Assembly: GCA_002787455.1 (NCBI GenBank)
Contig: PCWU01000103.1
Coordinates: 18,866 to 40,673 of the forward strand
Reading direction: 5' to 3'
DNA from: Gallionellaceae bacterium CG11_big_fil_rev_8_21_14_0_20_60_62
Lineage (GTDB): Bacteria; Pseudomonadota; Gammaproteobacteria; Burkholderiales; Gallionellaceae
DNA length: 21,808 bases
In this document: positions 9,288 through 18,911 of the stretch, one piece after another
Position numbering within the stretch: the stretch's first letter is position 1
Layout of the letters: every line of letters begins with the position of its first letter
Program-made: the position numbers and the translations under genes
The notes under the pieces: model-generated
What the model was told of the DNA's origin: nothing
The model's database searches: none
The model's input: the letters and a program-made list of their open reading frames with translations, nothing else

Positions 9288-10870
9288 CCGCCGCGATAGA
9301 CATCACGGCGGGCCAGCGCAAGACGCTGCTCGCACTGTTGCGCCGCTACATTCCCGGCGTTGCGGTGTGGGCCTATGGTTCGCGCGTGAAGTGGACGGCC
9401 CGGCCCAATTCCGACCTCGATCTGGTGGCCTTTACCACACCCGAGCAACAACCCCTTGTTTCAGAACTCAAGGAAGCACTGGCCGAAAGCGATCTTCCTT
9501 TTCCGGTGGATTTCCATGTCTGGGATGAAGTGCCTGAGCGCTTTCATGAAATCATTCGCAAAGAATATGTGGTCTTGCAGGAAGTCAGGCAACCGGAAAG
9601 AGGCTCGGGTATGGCAGGTGAGTGGATAAACGTCGCTCTCGAAGACGTAGCCGACGAATTGACCGTTGGTTACGTCGGCCCAATGGCTTCTGAATACGTT
9701 GATGTCGGCGTTCCGTTTCTACGGTCACTGAACGTAGAACCACTGCGAATAAACAAAAATGGCCTGAAGTTTATCACCCCAGAATTTCACCAACGAATTC
9801 GCAAATCACGACTGACTCCTGGCGATGTCGTGATTGTCCGAACTGGGAAACCTGGTGCTTGTTCAGTGATCCCGGAGTGGCTTGCTGATGCGAACTGCTC
9901 CGACCTCGTAATCGTCCGGTGCGGGAAGCGGCTCAACAATCGCTTCCTCGCCTACTACGTCAACACAGTAGCCTCTGACCATGTCGCAGCCCATCTCGTC
10001 GGGGCTGTGCAGCAGCACTTCAATGTCGGCTCAGCTCGCACGCTGCGAATCAATCTCCCTCCGCTTTCAGAACAAAAAACCATCGCGCACATCCTTGGCA
10101 CACTGGACGACAAGATCGAGTTAAACCGGCGGATGAACGGGACGCTGGAGGCGATGGCGCGGGCGCTGTTCCAGAGCTGGTTCGTGGATTTCGATCCCGT
10201 CCGCGCAAAACTCGATGGCCGCCAACCCACCGGCCTCGACGCCGCCACCGCCGCGCTCTTCCCTGCGCATTTCCAGGAGTCACCGCTCGGGCATATTCCG
10301 CAGGGCTGGACGGCTGGCACGCTTAGCGAAGGCTTTGATCTCACCATGGGGCAATCTCCGCCCGGCGATACTTACAACGAAGACGGCGATGGAATTCCTT
10401 TCTATCAAGGTCGAACAGACTTTGGTTTTCGCTTTCCGACGCGCCGAATTTATTGCACCGCACCAACACGCTATGCCAAGCCAGGCGATACGCTGGTCAG
10501 CGTCCGCGCTCCCGTTGGCGACATCAACATGGCGGATGAGGAATGCTGTATCGGACGAGGAGTGGCAGCAGTGCGTCACAAGAGTGGCGCAGTTTCATTT
10601 ACCTACCATGCGATGGAAAATCTTTCGCCCGACTTCGCTCTCTTTGAAGGTGAGGGGACAGTATTCGGTTCCATTAACAAGCAAAGCTTCGAGAATCTCC
10701 GTTTCGTGATACCGCCGCAAGAAATAGTTGCGGCCTACGAGCAAATAGCAAAGCCGCTCGACGATCAAATTTACACGTTAGAACACCAATCCCGCTCTCT
10801 TGCTGCCCTGCGCGACTCGCTGCTGCCGAAACTGTTAAGCGGTGAATTGAGTGTGACCGAAATACCATGA
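9284..10870 (+). CDS. hsdS: MNT nucleotidyltransferase-HsdS fusion: antitoxin joined to the type I specificity subunit
   Basis: A 528-aa fusion of two normally separate proteins. Residues 1-100 are a minimal nucleotidyltransferase (MNT/HI0073 type) with Gly32-Ser33, Asp44-x-Asp46 in SDLDL and a third acid Asp76, so the catalytic triad is complete; free proteins of this family end near YVVLQ, as seen at 95-99. After a short linker (EVRQPERGSG) an HsdS subunit begins at Met110: target recognition domain 1 (about 112-258), a conserved helical spacer (LSEQKTIAHILGTLDDKIEL, then NRRMNGTLEAMARALFQSWF, to about 330), target recognition domain 2 (about 335-475) and a second helical spacer (480-520). 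HsdS sets the DNA sequence recognised by HsdM/HsdR. The MNT part is probably the antitoxin for the HEPN protein just upstream. An internal ATG at 9611 with AAAGAGG 7 nt before it could also give free HsdS. Confidence 0.88.
   Translation: MTAAIDITAGQRKTLLALLRRYIPGVAVWAYGSRVKWTARPNSDLDLVAFTTPEQQPLVSELKEALAESDLPFPVDFHVWDEVPERFHEIIRKEYVVLQEVRQPERGSGMAGEWINVALEDVADELTVGYVGPMASEYVDVGVPFLRSLNVEPLRINKNGLKFITPEFHQRIRKSRLTPGDVVIVRTGKPGACSVIPEWLADANCSDLVIVRCGKRLNNRFLAYYVNTVASDHVAAHLVGAVQQHFNVGSARTLRINLPPLSEQKTIAHILGTLDDKIELNRRMNGTLEAMARALFQSWFVDFDPVRAKLDGRQPTGLDAATAALFPAHFQESPLGHIPQGWTAGTLSEGFDLTMGQSPPGDTYNEDGDGIPFYQGRTDFGFRFPTRRIYCTAPTRYAKPGDTLVSVRAPVGDINMADEECCIGRGVAAVRHKSGAVSFTYHAMENLSPDFALFEGEGTVFGSINKQSFENLRFVIPPQEIVAAYEQIAKPLDDQIYTLEHQSRSLAALRDSLLPKLLSGELSVTEIP
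9597..9613 (+). promoter_or_regulatory. Possible internal translation start for unfused HsdS
   Basis: AAAGAGG (9597-9603) lies 7 nt before an in-frame ATG at 9611, exactly where a stand-alone HsdS would begin (MAGEW). This may be the leftover start of hsdS before fusion, or may still be used to make both products. Confidence 0.45.
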
Positions 10871-11127
10871 CCAATATGCCAGAAGAAATCCTGCAGCCAT
10901 CCGCACCAGAGGTCGATACGAGTTCGGCACCAAAGGACTTGCGGGCAGAACTAATGGCCGACTTGAAATCAGAGTTCACCGCCAACCTTTCGGCAGCGGG
11001 AACGCTTCCGAAAGTGGCTTGTGAAGCATTGGTCTCATTGCTTGGTGCGAATGGCACAACTTCTGCTGACATCATTTTGGCACTCGCCTTAGAAGACCCA
11101 ACTCAATCGGAGGTGGCAAATGAGTGA
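10867..11127 (+). CDS. Small hypothetical protein in the restriction operon
   Basis: An 86-aa acidic protein I do not recognise. It has a Pro/Ser-rich N-terminus followed by a predicted helical region containing ELMADLKSEF and EALVSLLGANGTTSADIILALAL, and no cysteine pair or membrane segment. It overlaps hsdS by 4 nt (ATGA) and the ATPase gene by 8 nt, so it is translated with both. The tight packing and the position directly before the ATPase suggest a partner or regulator of that ATPase, but this rests on context only. Confidence 0.6.
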   Translation: MTNMPEEILQPSAPEVDTSSAPKDLRAELMADLKSEFTANLSAAGTLPKVACEALVSLLGANGTTSADIILALALEDPTQSEVANE

Positions 11128-13483
11128 GGTGATTCGCTCAATCCGGTTCGAGCATTTTCGCGGCATCCCCGACAGCGACTTTAAACTCAAGGGAAAAAGT
11201 CTCGTGCTGCTTGGGGCAAATGGGAAGGGCAAGAGTGCTGTCGTAGACGGCATCGAGTTCTTGTTTTCTGGGCAGGTGAGCCGCTTCGTTGGGACGGGGA
11301 CGGGAAGCATCGACCACAATGATGCGATTCGGCACGTGAGGAAACTTGGCGTCCCAAAAGTCACGCTTTCTCTCAGCCCATCGAACGGTGCCATTAGCAG
11401 AAGCTTGGACTCCGAAACGCTTTCGATTACCGACCGGCAATCTGTGAAGGACTACCTAGCGAACCATCCTGGAGTTGATGCTTTTATTCTCCGGCGATCA
11501 AAGATTCTGGATTTTGTTTGCGACCAAGATGCTGACCGATACCGGAAGTTCATCCAGCTGCTCGGTGTTTCACATGTTGACACGTTGCAGCGAACCTTTG
11601 TCGAGGCCGAAAAGCAGGCGAAAGATTCTGCACAACGGGCACGGACTACCCATCTGACGAAGCTGGCCGTGTTTCGGGATCCTGTCGCAAATTTCGTCCC
11701 TCTGAATCTCGCTCAGGTGCTAGTGCGGGTTTCAGACACGGTTGCAGCGATTGGACTTGAGAAACTGGCTGAATGGTCCGATGCGGAAATCCGACTGCCT
11801 CTGCTCAAAGCAATGCGCCCGGAAGCCAACAAGGAAAAGATTGATGCCCTGACGAGAGCGCTCGTCAGCTTGGAGAATCCGCTGCCAACTGACATCGGAA
11901 GTGACATCACAACGGCCAATGCGCTGCGCCAAAAGCTGGTAACGCTGGACACGTTTTCAGTCGATGCGCCACGGAGCAATATTATCGCCGAAGCGGCTAG
12001 CTATCTGACCAAACATCCGACGGAAACGAGTTGCCCGCTTTGCGAGAAGGAGTTCGATCAACCGCTAGCGGACGTTCTCGTACGCCTCAAACAGCGCGGT
12101 GACGCCTTGCGCGAACTGAGAGAAGCTGTAGCCAATCGCAAAGCAGCCGTTGGCCGCATACAGCGATATGGTGAAGCTGTCGCGGCTCAGATTGCTAAAG
12201 ACCTCACGCATTCAGCACTGCTTGAGACGGTGACCAAGCAAACGCTGCGTGACGCACGCGCATCAACTCTTCGTTGGCTACGCTCAATAAAACGGACAGA
12301 AAGTATTTCCACTGGTTCAGACCTAACGGCACCGCAGCGCCTCTCCACTTTGGGGGCTACCCGCAGCGCATGCGCGACGGACCTGAAGGAGCAGAAAGTG
12401 GCACTGGTCCCGCCGGACATGTCGAAACTCGAAGCTGCTATCGCTTTGGTTGAAAAGGGTATCGCTGCACACGCTGAAATAGCCGCTGCCGAGGGGGCAA
12501 TCGGCTGCACCAACGAGTTAGCACGGAGGGCTGCCGTGGCAAAGGACGCCTTTTCCAAGGCGCGTGAAAGTGCAATTCAGAAGGTCTTTGAGGCGATTGC
12601 TAAAACCGTTCTCGATTACTATCAGCGCCTTCATGATGTTGTTGACGACAGCGAACACTCCGAATGCACCGCACTTGAGCTAAAGCCAACGTCGAGGGCA
12701 GCAGCCGGAGGGTTGCGGCTAGCAATTCAGTTTCTTGGCTTGGCTGATTCCAAAGACCCGCGAGCGTTTCTCAGTGAGGGGCACCTAGATTCGCTTGGCC
12801 TCTGTCTCTTCCTTGCGACGGTTCGAATTTTCAATCCTCCCGGCTCACTTCTTGTACTTGATGACGTTCTTACCAGCATTGACCGTGAACATCGCCGCCG
12901 CGTGGGTGAACTCCTTTTCCAAGAGTTCGCGGATTACCAAATCGTGCTCACCACGCACGACGAGCATTGGCATGACTTGCTGAACACTTCGGTGCGTGCT
13001 TGGGGCATCCAAGGGAATTGGGCTTTCATCAAGGTCGAGGGCTGGAGTGTAGACTCAGGCCCCTCGTTTTCTGAGGTCGACAGCTCGTGGGAGTTCGTCG
13101 ACGCCCATCTGACCGAGGCAGATTATCGCGAACTAGGCGGACCATTCCGGCTCATCCTCGAAGACTTTTTGAAGCGAACCGCCGTAAAGCTCGAATTGAA
13201 GGTTAAGTTCAAGTTCGACGGGAAATATACGTCGGGTGATTTCGCGAACGCGGGCATTCAAGACTCGATTCGCGACACGTTAATCAAGTTGGCTCCGACT
13301 GAGGACACAGCGATTCGGACCGATGTTGGGCGTGTATTTGGTCAGGGAGACTTGGTGAACTTCCTCAGCCATGACAACCCTGGGCGGCTCGAAGTGACTT
13401 TCGATCAGGCAAAGGACTTTGTTCGCGGCGTACGAGACCTGACAAAAAGGTGTGAGACACACAAAATAATCAAAGGACGATAA
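11120..13483 (+). CDS. SMC/RecF-like ATPase with CxxC motif (RloC/PrrC-like in context)
   Basis: A 787-aa ABC-type ATPase. The Walker A motif is GANGKGKS (32-39). A central helical region holds CPLC (305-308), reminiscent of a zinc-hook or zinc-finger tip. The ABC signature is LSEGHLDSLG (551-560), Walker B is LLVLDD (577-582) and the switch histidine is His613 in TTHDEHW. After about residue 650 comes a C-terminal domain I cannot place, with NFLSHDNPGR (747-756) and predicted helices. Type I restriction operons are known to carry related ATPases linked to anticodon nucleases (PrrC, RloC), which act as a second line of defence when restriction is blocked. A nuclease motif is not evident here, so that role is an inference from context. 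GGAGGT at 11109-11114 lies 5 nt before the ATG. Confidence 0.75.
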   Translation: MSEVIRSIRFEHFRGIPDSDFKLKGKSLVLLGANGKGKSAVVDGIEFLFSGQVSRFVGTGTGSIDHNDAIRHVRKLGVPKVTLSLSPSNGAISRSLDSETLSITDRQSVKDYLANHPGVDAFILRRSKILDFVCDQDADRYRKFIQLLGVSHVDTLQRTFVEAEKQAKDSAQRARTTHLTKLAVFRDPVANFVPLNLAQVLVRVSDTVAAIGLEKLAEWSDAEIRLPLLKAMRPEANKEKIDALTRALVSLENPLPTDIGSDITTANALRQKLVTLDTFSVDAPRSNIIAEAASYLTKHPTETSCPLCEKEFDQPLADVLVRLKQRGDALRELREAVANRKAAVGRIQRYGEAVAAQIAKDLTHSALLETVTKQTLRDARASTLRWLRSIKRTESISTGSDLTAPQRLSTLGATRSACATDLKEQKVALVPPDMSKLEAAIALVEKGIAAHAEIAAAEGAIGCTNELARRAAVAKDAFSKARESAIQKVFEAIAKTVLDYYQRLHDVVDDSEHSECTALELKPTSRAAAGGLRLAIQFLGLADSKDPRAFLSEGHLDSLGLCLFLATVRIFNPPGSLLVLDDVLTSIDREHRRRVGELLFQEFADYQIVLTTHDEHWHDLLNTSVRAWGIQGNWAFIKVEGWSVDSGPSFSEVDSSWEFVDAHLTEADYRELGGPFRLILEDFLKRTAVKLELKVKFKFDGKYTSGDFANAGIQDSIRDTLIKLAPTEDTAIRTDVGRVFGQGDLVNFLSHDNPGRLEVTFDQAKDFVRGVRDLTKRCETHKIIKGR

Positions 13484-13485
13484 CG

Positions 13486-16644
<3,159 letters not shown>

Positions 16645-16768
16645 ATGGATGCGTGCTTTGGGGAAAATTGACCGTCTCTTTAGTATCAGAAGCGGCAGTC
16701 AAGCAAGACTACCTAGAATGACCGCAGTGGATCATCTGACAATGCCTGTCAATAGACTACCAGTCCAA
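16645..16768. other. Intergenic region after hsdR
   Basis: The 124 bp lie between the convergent ends of hsdR and the XRE gene. I see no strong hairpin with a T tract, and no gene. Confidence 0.3.
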
Positions 16769-16984
16769 TCAGAATCTAAGAAGTTCAAGCGGCTCTATTT
16801 CTAGCGCTTCGGCCAATTTACAGATGTTCACAATCGCAATGTTGCGCTGGCCTCGTTCCACACCACCTAAGTAACTTCGCGCAAGCCCACTCTCAAGAGC
16901 AAGATTTTCTTGAGACCATTCACGCGCCTTTCGCAATTCGACTAGCCGAGAGCCAAACAACACCCGAGGGTCTTTTTTGCTTAT
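16769..16984 (-). CDS. Small XRE-family helix-turn-helix regulator, start unresolved
   Basis: The C-terminal 64 residues form a complete XRE/Cro-type DNA-binding domain: FGSRLVELRKAREWSQENLA, then LESGLARSYLGGVERGQRN and a helical end (KLAEALEIEPLELLRF). It probably represses its own promoter or the divergent toxin-antitoxin cluster. Proteins of this type usually begin with a Met just before SKKDPR, but here that codon is ATA (16984-16982). A GTG at 16963 would give a 64-aa protein missing little of the domain. The only upstream ATG, at 17125, would add a long tail read from repeat and promoter DNA and overlap hicA. I chose the position by homology; the gene may have lost its start codon. It points left and is divergent from hicA, with repeat copies A and B in its upstream region. 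Confidence 0.6.
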   Translation of the reverse strand: MSKKDPRVLFGSRLVELRKAREWSQENLALESGLARSYLGGVERGQRNIAIVNICKLAEALEIEPLELLRF

Positions 16985-17018
16985 TTTATTGGGTATCCGG
17001 ATTAAACGGTGGATGAGG
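16981..17018 (+). repeat. Repeat copy A, left flank of the toxin-antitoxin cluster
   Basis: This segment contains TTGGGTATCCGGATTA followed by AACGGTGGATG. It matches the reverse complement of copy C on the far side of the cluster (18341-18376): 15 identical bases from TGGGTATCCGGATTA, then TGGAT again after a 5-base divergent stretch. Confidence 0.75.
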
Positions 17019-17050
17019 CAATATCCGGTTGCCCTGCTTTCATTTTCAGA

Positions 17051-17071
17051 CTCCGGATTATCGGGTGGATG
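17051..17071 (+). repeat. Repeat copy B, 56 bp after copy A
   Basis: TCCGGATTATCGGGTGGAT, 19 bases identical to the reverse complement of copy C. The CCGG cores of A and B are exactly 56 bp apart. A lone ATCCGG half-motif (17023-17028) lies midway, giving starts at 16995, 17023 and 17051 with a 28-bp step. Confidence 0.75.
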
Positions 17072-17075
17072 TCGC

Positions 17076-17104
17076 TTGACATGGTTCCGCAAGTTGATAC
17101 CATG
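17076..17104 (+). promoter_or_regulatory. Promoter and candidate operator of the hicAB cluster
   Basis: TTGACA (17076-17081) is followed after 16 bp by TACCAT (17098-17103), a fair sigma-70 promoter. The inverted repeat CATGGT (17080-17085) / ACCATG (17099-17104) overlaps both boxes, as expected for an autoregulatory HicB operator. Transcription would begin near 17110, so the hicA message starting at ATG 17111 may be almost leaderless. Confidence 0.5.
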
Positions 17105-17110
17105 CAAAGT

Positions 17111-17365
17111 ATGAACGCCACGCATCGAAAGACACTTGCCGCAGTATTTGCAGATCCGGTTTCGGTATCACTCGAATGGCGGCGCATCGAGGCATTGCTG
17201 GTGGCGGTAGGCTGCCGCGTGATCGAGGGCAATGGTTCGCGGGTGCGCTTTGAGAAGGACGGGCAGATTGCCGCCTTTCACCGTCCGCACCCGGCCAAGG
17301 AAGCGAAGCCGTATCAGGTACGCGATGCGCGGCAATATCTGGAGAATTTGGGGGTAAGACCATGA
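17111..17365 (+). CDS. hicA: HicA-type toxin (mRNA interferase)
   Basis: An 84-aa protein of the HicA family, a double-stranded-RNA-binding-like fold that cleaves mRNA and is neutralised by HicB. The sequence carries the family pattern LEWRRIEALLVAVGCRVIEG, then GSRVRF, then AAFHRPHPAKEAKPYQVRDA and a final LENLGV. The histidine found after the GS turn in classic HicA is replaced by Arg (GNGSRVRF); from memory the GSxVRF...FHRPHP form is common in a subgroup, so it need not be inactive. The start at 17111 (MNATHRKTL) fits the family. An ATG at 17102 is in frame, and neither has a clear ribosome site. It overlaps hicB by 4 nt (ATGA). Confidence 0.88.
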   Translation: MNATHRKTLAAVFADPVSVSLEWRRIEALLVAVGCRVIEGNGSRVRFEKDGQIAAFHRPHPAKEAKPYQVRDARQYLENLGVRP

Positions 17366-17694
17366 ACACGATGGAATACAAGGGCTTTGCAGCCCGTGTT
17401 GAATACAGCGAAGAGGATGGGTGCTTCATCGGCCATGTAGCTGGCATCCGTGATGTGATCGGCTTTCATGGCAAGAGCGTAGCTGAGTTGCGCGCTGCTT
17501 TCGAGGAGGCCGTAGATGACTATCTGGAGACGTGCAAGAAGGCGGGCAAGAATCCAGATAAACCGTACTCCGGGCAGTTCCGCCTGCGGCTCACTCCTGA
17601 GCTGCATGCGCGTGCCGCGATGGTCGCTGAGACTCGCGGCAAGAGCCTGAACACTTGGGTCTCTGAGGCGATTGAAAAGAGCATTGCGGCATGA
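17362..17694 (+). CDS. hicB: HicB-type antitoxin
   Basis: A 110-aa antitoxin. The N-terminal part (about 5-65) is the HicB partial RNase H-like fold that binds and blocks HicA: YKGFAARVEYSEEDGCFIGH, followed by GFHGKSVAELRAAFEEAVDDY. The C-terminal part (72-108) is a ribbon-helix-helix-like DNA-binding region (FRLRLTPELHARAAMVAETR, then SLNTWVSEAIEKS), which would repress the operon promoter. It overlaps hicA and the next small gene by 4 nt each, so the cluster is translated as one unit. The pair looks intact. Confidence 0.9.
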   Translation: MNTMEYKGFAARVEYSEEDGCFIGHVAGIRDVIGFHGKSVAELRAAFEEAVDDYLETCKKAGKNPDKPYSGQFRLRLTPELHARAAMVAETRGKSLNTWVSEAIEKSIAA

Positions 17695-17954
17695 AAACCT
17701 CTCACTACGACGTAGCTGACCATCTTCGTACTTCGGATGAGATGGAGATATACCTAGAGGCTTGCATCGAGGTGGCTGAAGGTGATTCGGCTTTCATCGA
17801 AAAGGTGCGAATGGATATTGCTCGTGCTCAGGACAAGCAACTTATCCTGACTCGGAGGGAGTCGATGCGCTTGCTGGAGTTAATTGAGAATCCGCCGCCC
17901 AGGAATGATAAATTCCTTCAGGCGATGAGTCGGTATCACAGGAGAAAGTCGTGA
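17691..17954 (+). CDS. Apparent chimeric antitoxin: HigA-like front, DUF1778-like back
   Basis: An 87-aa protein that seems to be made of two antitoxin halves. Residues 1-47 (YDVADHLRTSDEMEIYLEAC, then EGDSAFI and DIARAQ) resemble the start of HigA-type addiction module antidotes, but the helix-turn-helix that should follow is missing. Residues 49-87 (LILTRRESMRLLELIENPPP followed by RNDKFLQAMSRY) resemble the C-terminal toxin-binding tail of DUF1778/TacA antitoxins, which normally follows a ribbon-helix-helix. No toxin partner (RelE/HigB or GNAT) is adjacent. It overlaps hicB by 4 nt and the next gene by 4 nt. The family assignments are from memory of typical sequences and need a profile search. 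It may be a remnant or an anti-addiction decoy. Confidence 0.6.
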   Translation: MKTSHYDVADHLRTSDEMEIYLEACIEVAEGDSAFIEKVRMDIARAQDKQLILTRRESMRLLELIENPPPRNDKFLQAMSRYHRRKS

Positions 17955-18232
17955 GTATTGAGACAAAATCCATGCACATCACCCCCGTCGGCGGGAACGT
18001 CTTTGCCGACTTGGGATTCCCGCCAGAAGAAGCTGCTGCGCTGAAAGCTGAATCGGATCGCATCATCTCAGAAAATCTGGCCAGAAAGAGCGCTGTTGAT
18101 CGTATGCAAGCTGCACCGCGCTTCTTTAATCAGGAAGAGTGGAAAGCCTTAGAGACCTATGATGGGCAAGTTGCATCCGGCGATCCAGAAGGTCGCGTTC
18201 CGGATAACCTGGAAGCAGACGACAACGAGTAA
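17951..18232 (+). CDS. Small protein with XRE-antitoxin front and unknown tail
   Basis: A 93-aa acidic protein. Residues 8-46 (MHITPVGGNVFADLGFPPEE, then AAALKAESDRII) match the front of XRE-type antitoxins of the HigA/RelB2 kind, but the helix-turn-helix that normally follows is replaced by an unrelated tail (50-93, containing RFFNQEEWKALETYDG and GDPEGRVPDN). Like its neighbour it therefore looks like a recombined antitoxin. The GTG at 17951 has GGAG (17941-17944) 6 nt upstream and overlaps the preceding stop. The Met at residue 8 (17972) is where homologues usually begin but has no ribosome site. It closes the four-gene cluster. Function unknown. Confidence 0.6.
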   Translation: MSIETKSMHITPVGGNVFADLGFPPEEAAALKAESDRIISENLARKSAVDRMQAAPRFFNQEEWKALETYDGQVASGDPEGRVPDNLEADDNE

Positions 18233-18533
18233 CACTCAACGCAACACAACCACCGATTATCTATGATGCCCGGAACGGAATAGCCAAACCACACTGGATC
18301 TGGTTTTCGATTCAGGCAAGTTCTAACCCAAAGACCGGCTCAATCCACCCGATAATCCGGATACCCATTTTATTTTGCCTAGCCATGCGAACATGCTATG
18401 GCTTTGGTTACTATGGGGCCACGCTCTATAAGTGACAAATTGGATCTAGTGCGGTAGAGTCATCGTCGTTCGAGTCCCCTATTCTTGTTTTTGCTTCCGG
18501 ATGTGAACCTTGCACAAACTGAGGATACTGACA
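18233..18533. other. Non-coding stretch after the toxin-antitoxin cluster
   Basis: About 300 bp without a convincing gene. It holds repeat copy C (18341-18376) and a weak hairpin AGCCAT (18381-18386) / ATGGCT (18398-18403) with no following T tract. A GTTCGAGTCCC string near 18469 resembles a tRNA T-loop, but its stem does not pair. Nothing else is recognisable. Confidence 0.4.
18341..18376 (-). repeat. Repeat copy C, inverted, right flank of the toxin-antitoxin cluster
   Basis: On the minus strand this reads AATGGGTATCCGGATTA followed by TCGGGTGGATTG. It combines the left part of copy A and the right part of copy B, so the cluster 16,981-18,376 is bracketed by an inverted repeat. Confidence 0.75.
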
Positions 18534-18911
18534 ATGGAACAGAGCGATCTCCTGCAGCTTAAGCGCGAGGTGTTAGATCAAGGACCAGAAGCTGCGTTAC
18601 CCTGCAATTTGTCCGACAATTGGTTAGGTATGCTTGCACGAGATATTGAGATGTTGCAGGAAGAGACCAACAGCGACCATAGCTACCTCAGTGCACCGTT
18701 AACCATCATTGTCCAACTTTCGTTAGGAAAATCTGGGCAGTCGGAAGGCTCAATATCGGTTGAAGAACTCATCGAATACTTACAGTATCTGCAAATTGAA
18801 ATTGTGCTCGAAATTGCTCGCCGGAACTCCGATATAAACATTGTGCCAGCGACAATGGAAACGATCTTTACGAACCGAGGCGCAATGAGGACATTCACAA
18901 GTGGCCAATGA
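18534..18911 (+). CDS. Orphan hypothetical protein
   Basis: A 125-aa protein I do not recognise. It is acidic and mostly helical by eye, with LLQLKREVLDQGPEAALPCN near the start, a stretch SYLSAPLTIIVQLSLGKSGQ and a helix SVEELIEYLQYLQIEIVLEI. There are no transmembrane segments or catalytic motifs. The ATG at 18534 is preceded by GAGGA (18521-18525) at a spacing of 8, better than the upstream TTG at 18510. It stands alone between the toxin-antitoxin repeats and the island junction, which is typical of cargo of unknown function. It could be an immunity or anti-phage accessory, but nothing in the sequence shows that. Confidence 0.55.
   Translation: MEQSDLLQLKREVLDQGPEAALPCNLSDNWLGMLARDIEMLQEETNSDHSYLSAPLTIIVQLSLGKSGQSEGSISVEELIEYLQYLQIEIVLEIARRNSDINIVPATMETIFTNRGAMRTFTSGQ

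Noticed and set aside
17009..17110. Longer hicA start at the GTG at 17009
   Set aside because: The added residues come from repeat copies and the promoter region, and the HicA family similarity begins at MNATHRKTL.
18381..18403. Rho-independent terminator after the toxin-antitoxin cluster
   Set aside because: The stem is only 6 bp with an 11-nt loop and no T tract follows.
18450..18490. tRNA-like T-loop GTTCGAGTCCC, which could mark a tRNA attachment site
   Set aside because: The flanking bases do not form a T-stem (at most two of five pairs), and no acceptor stem, anticodon arm or CCA end is found nearby.
18233..18533. Possible CRISPR or tandem repeat array around the GGTATCCGG repeats
   Set aside because: Only three copies exist, in mixed orientation and separated by genes, with no regular spacers.
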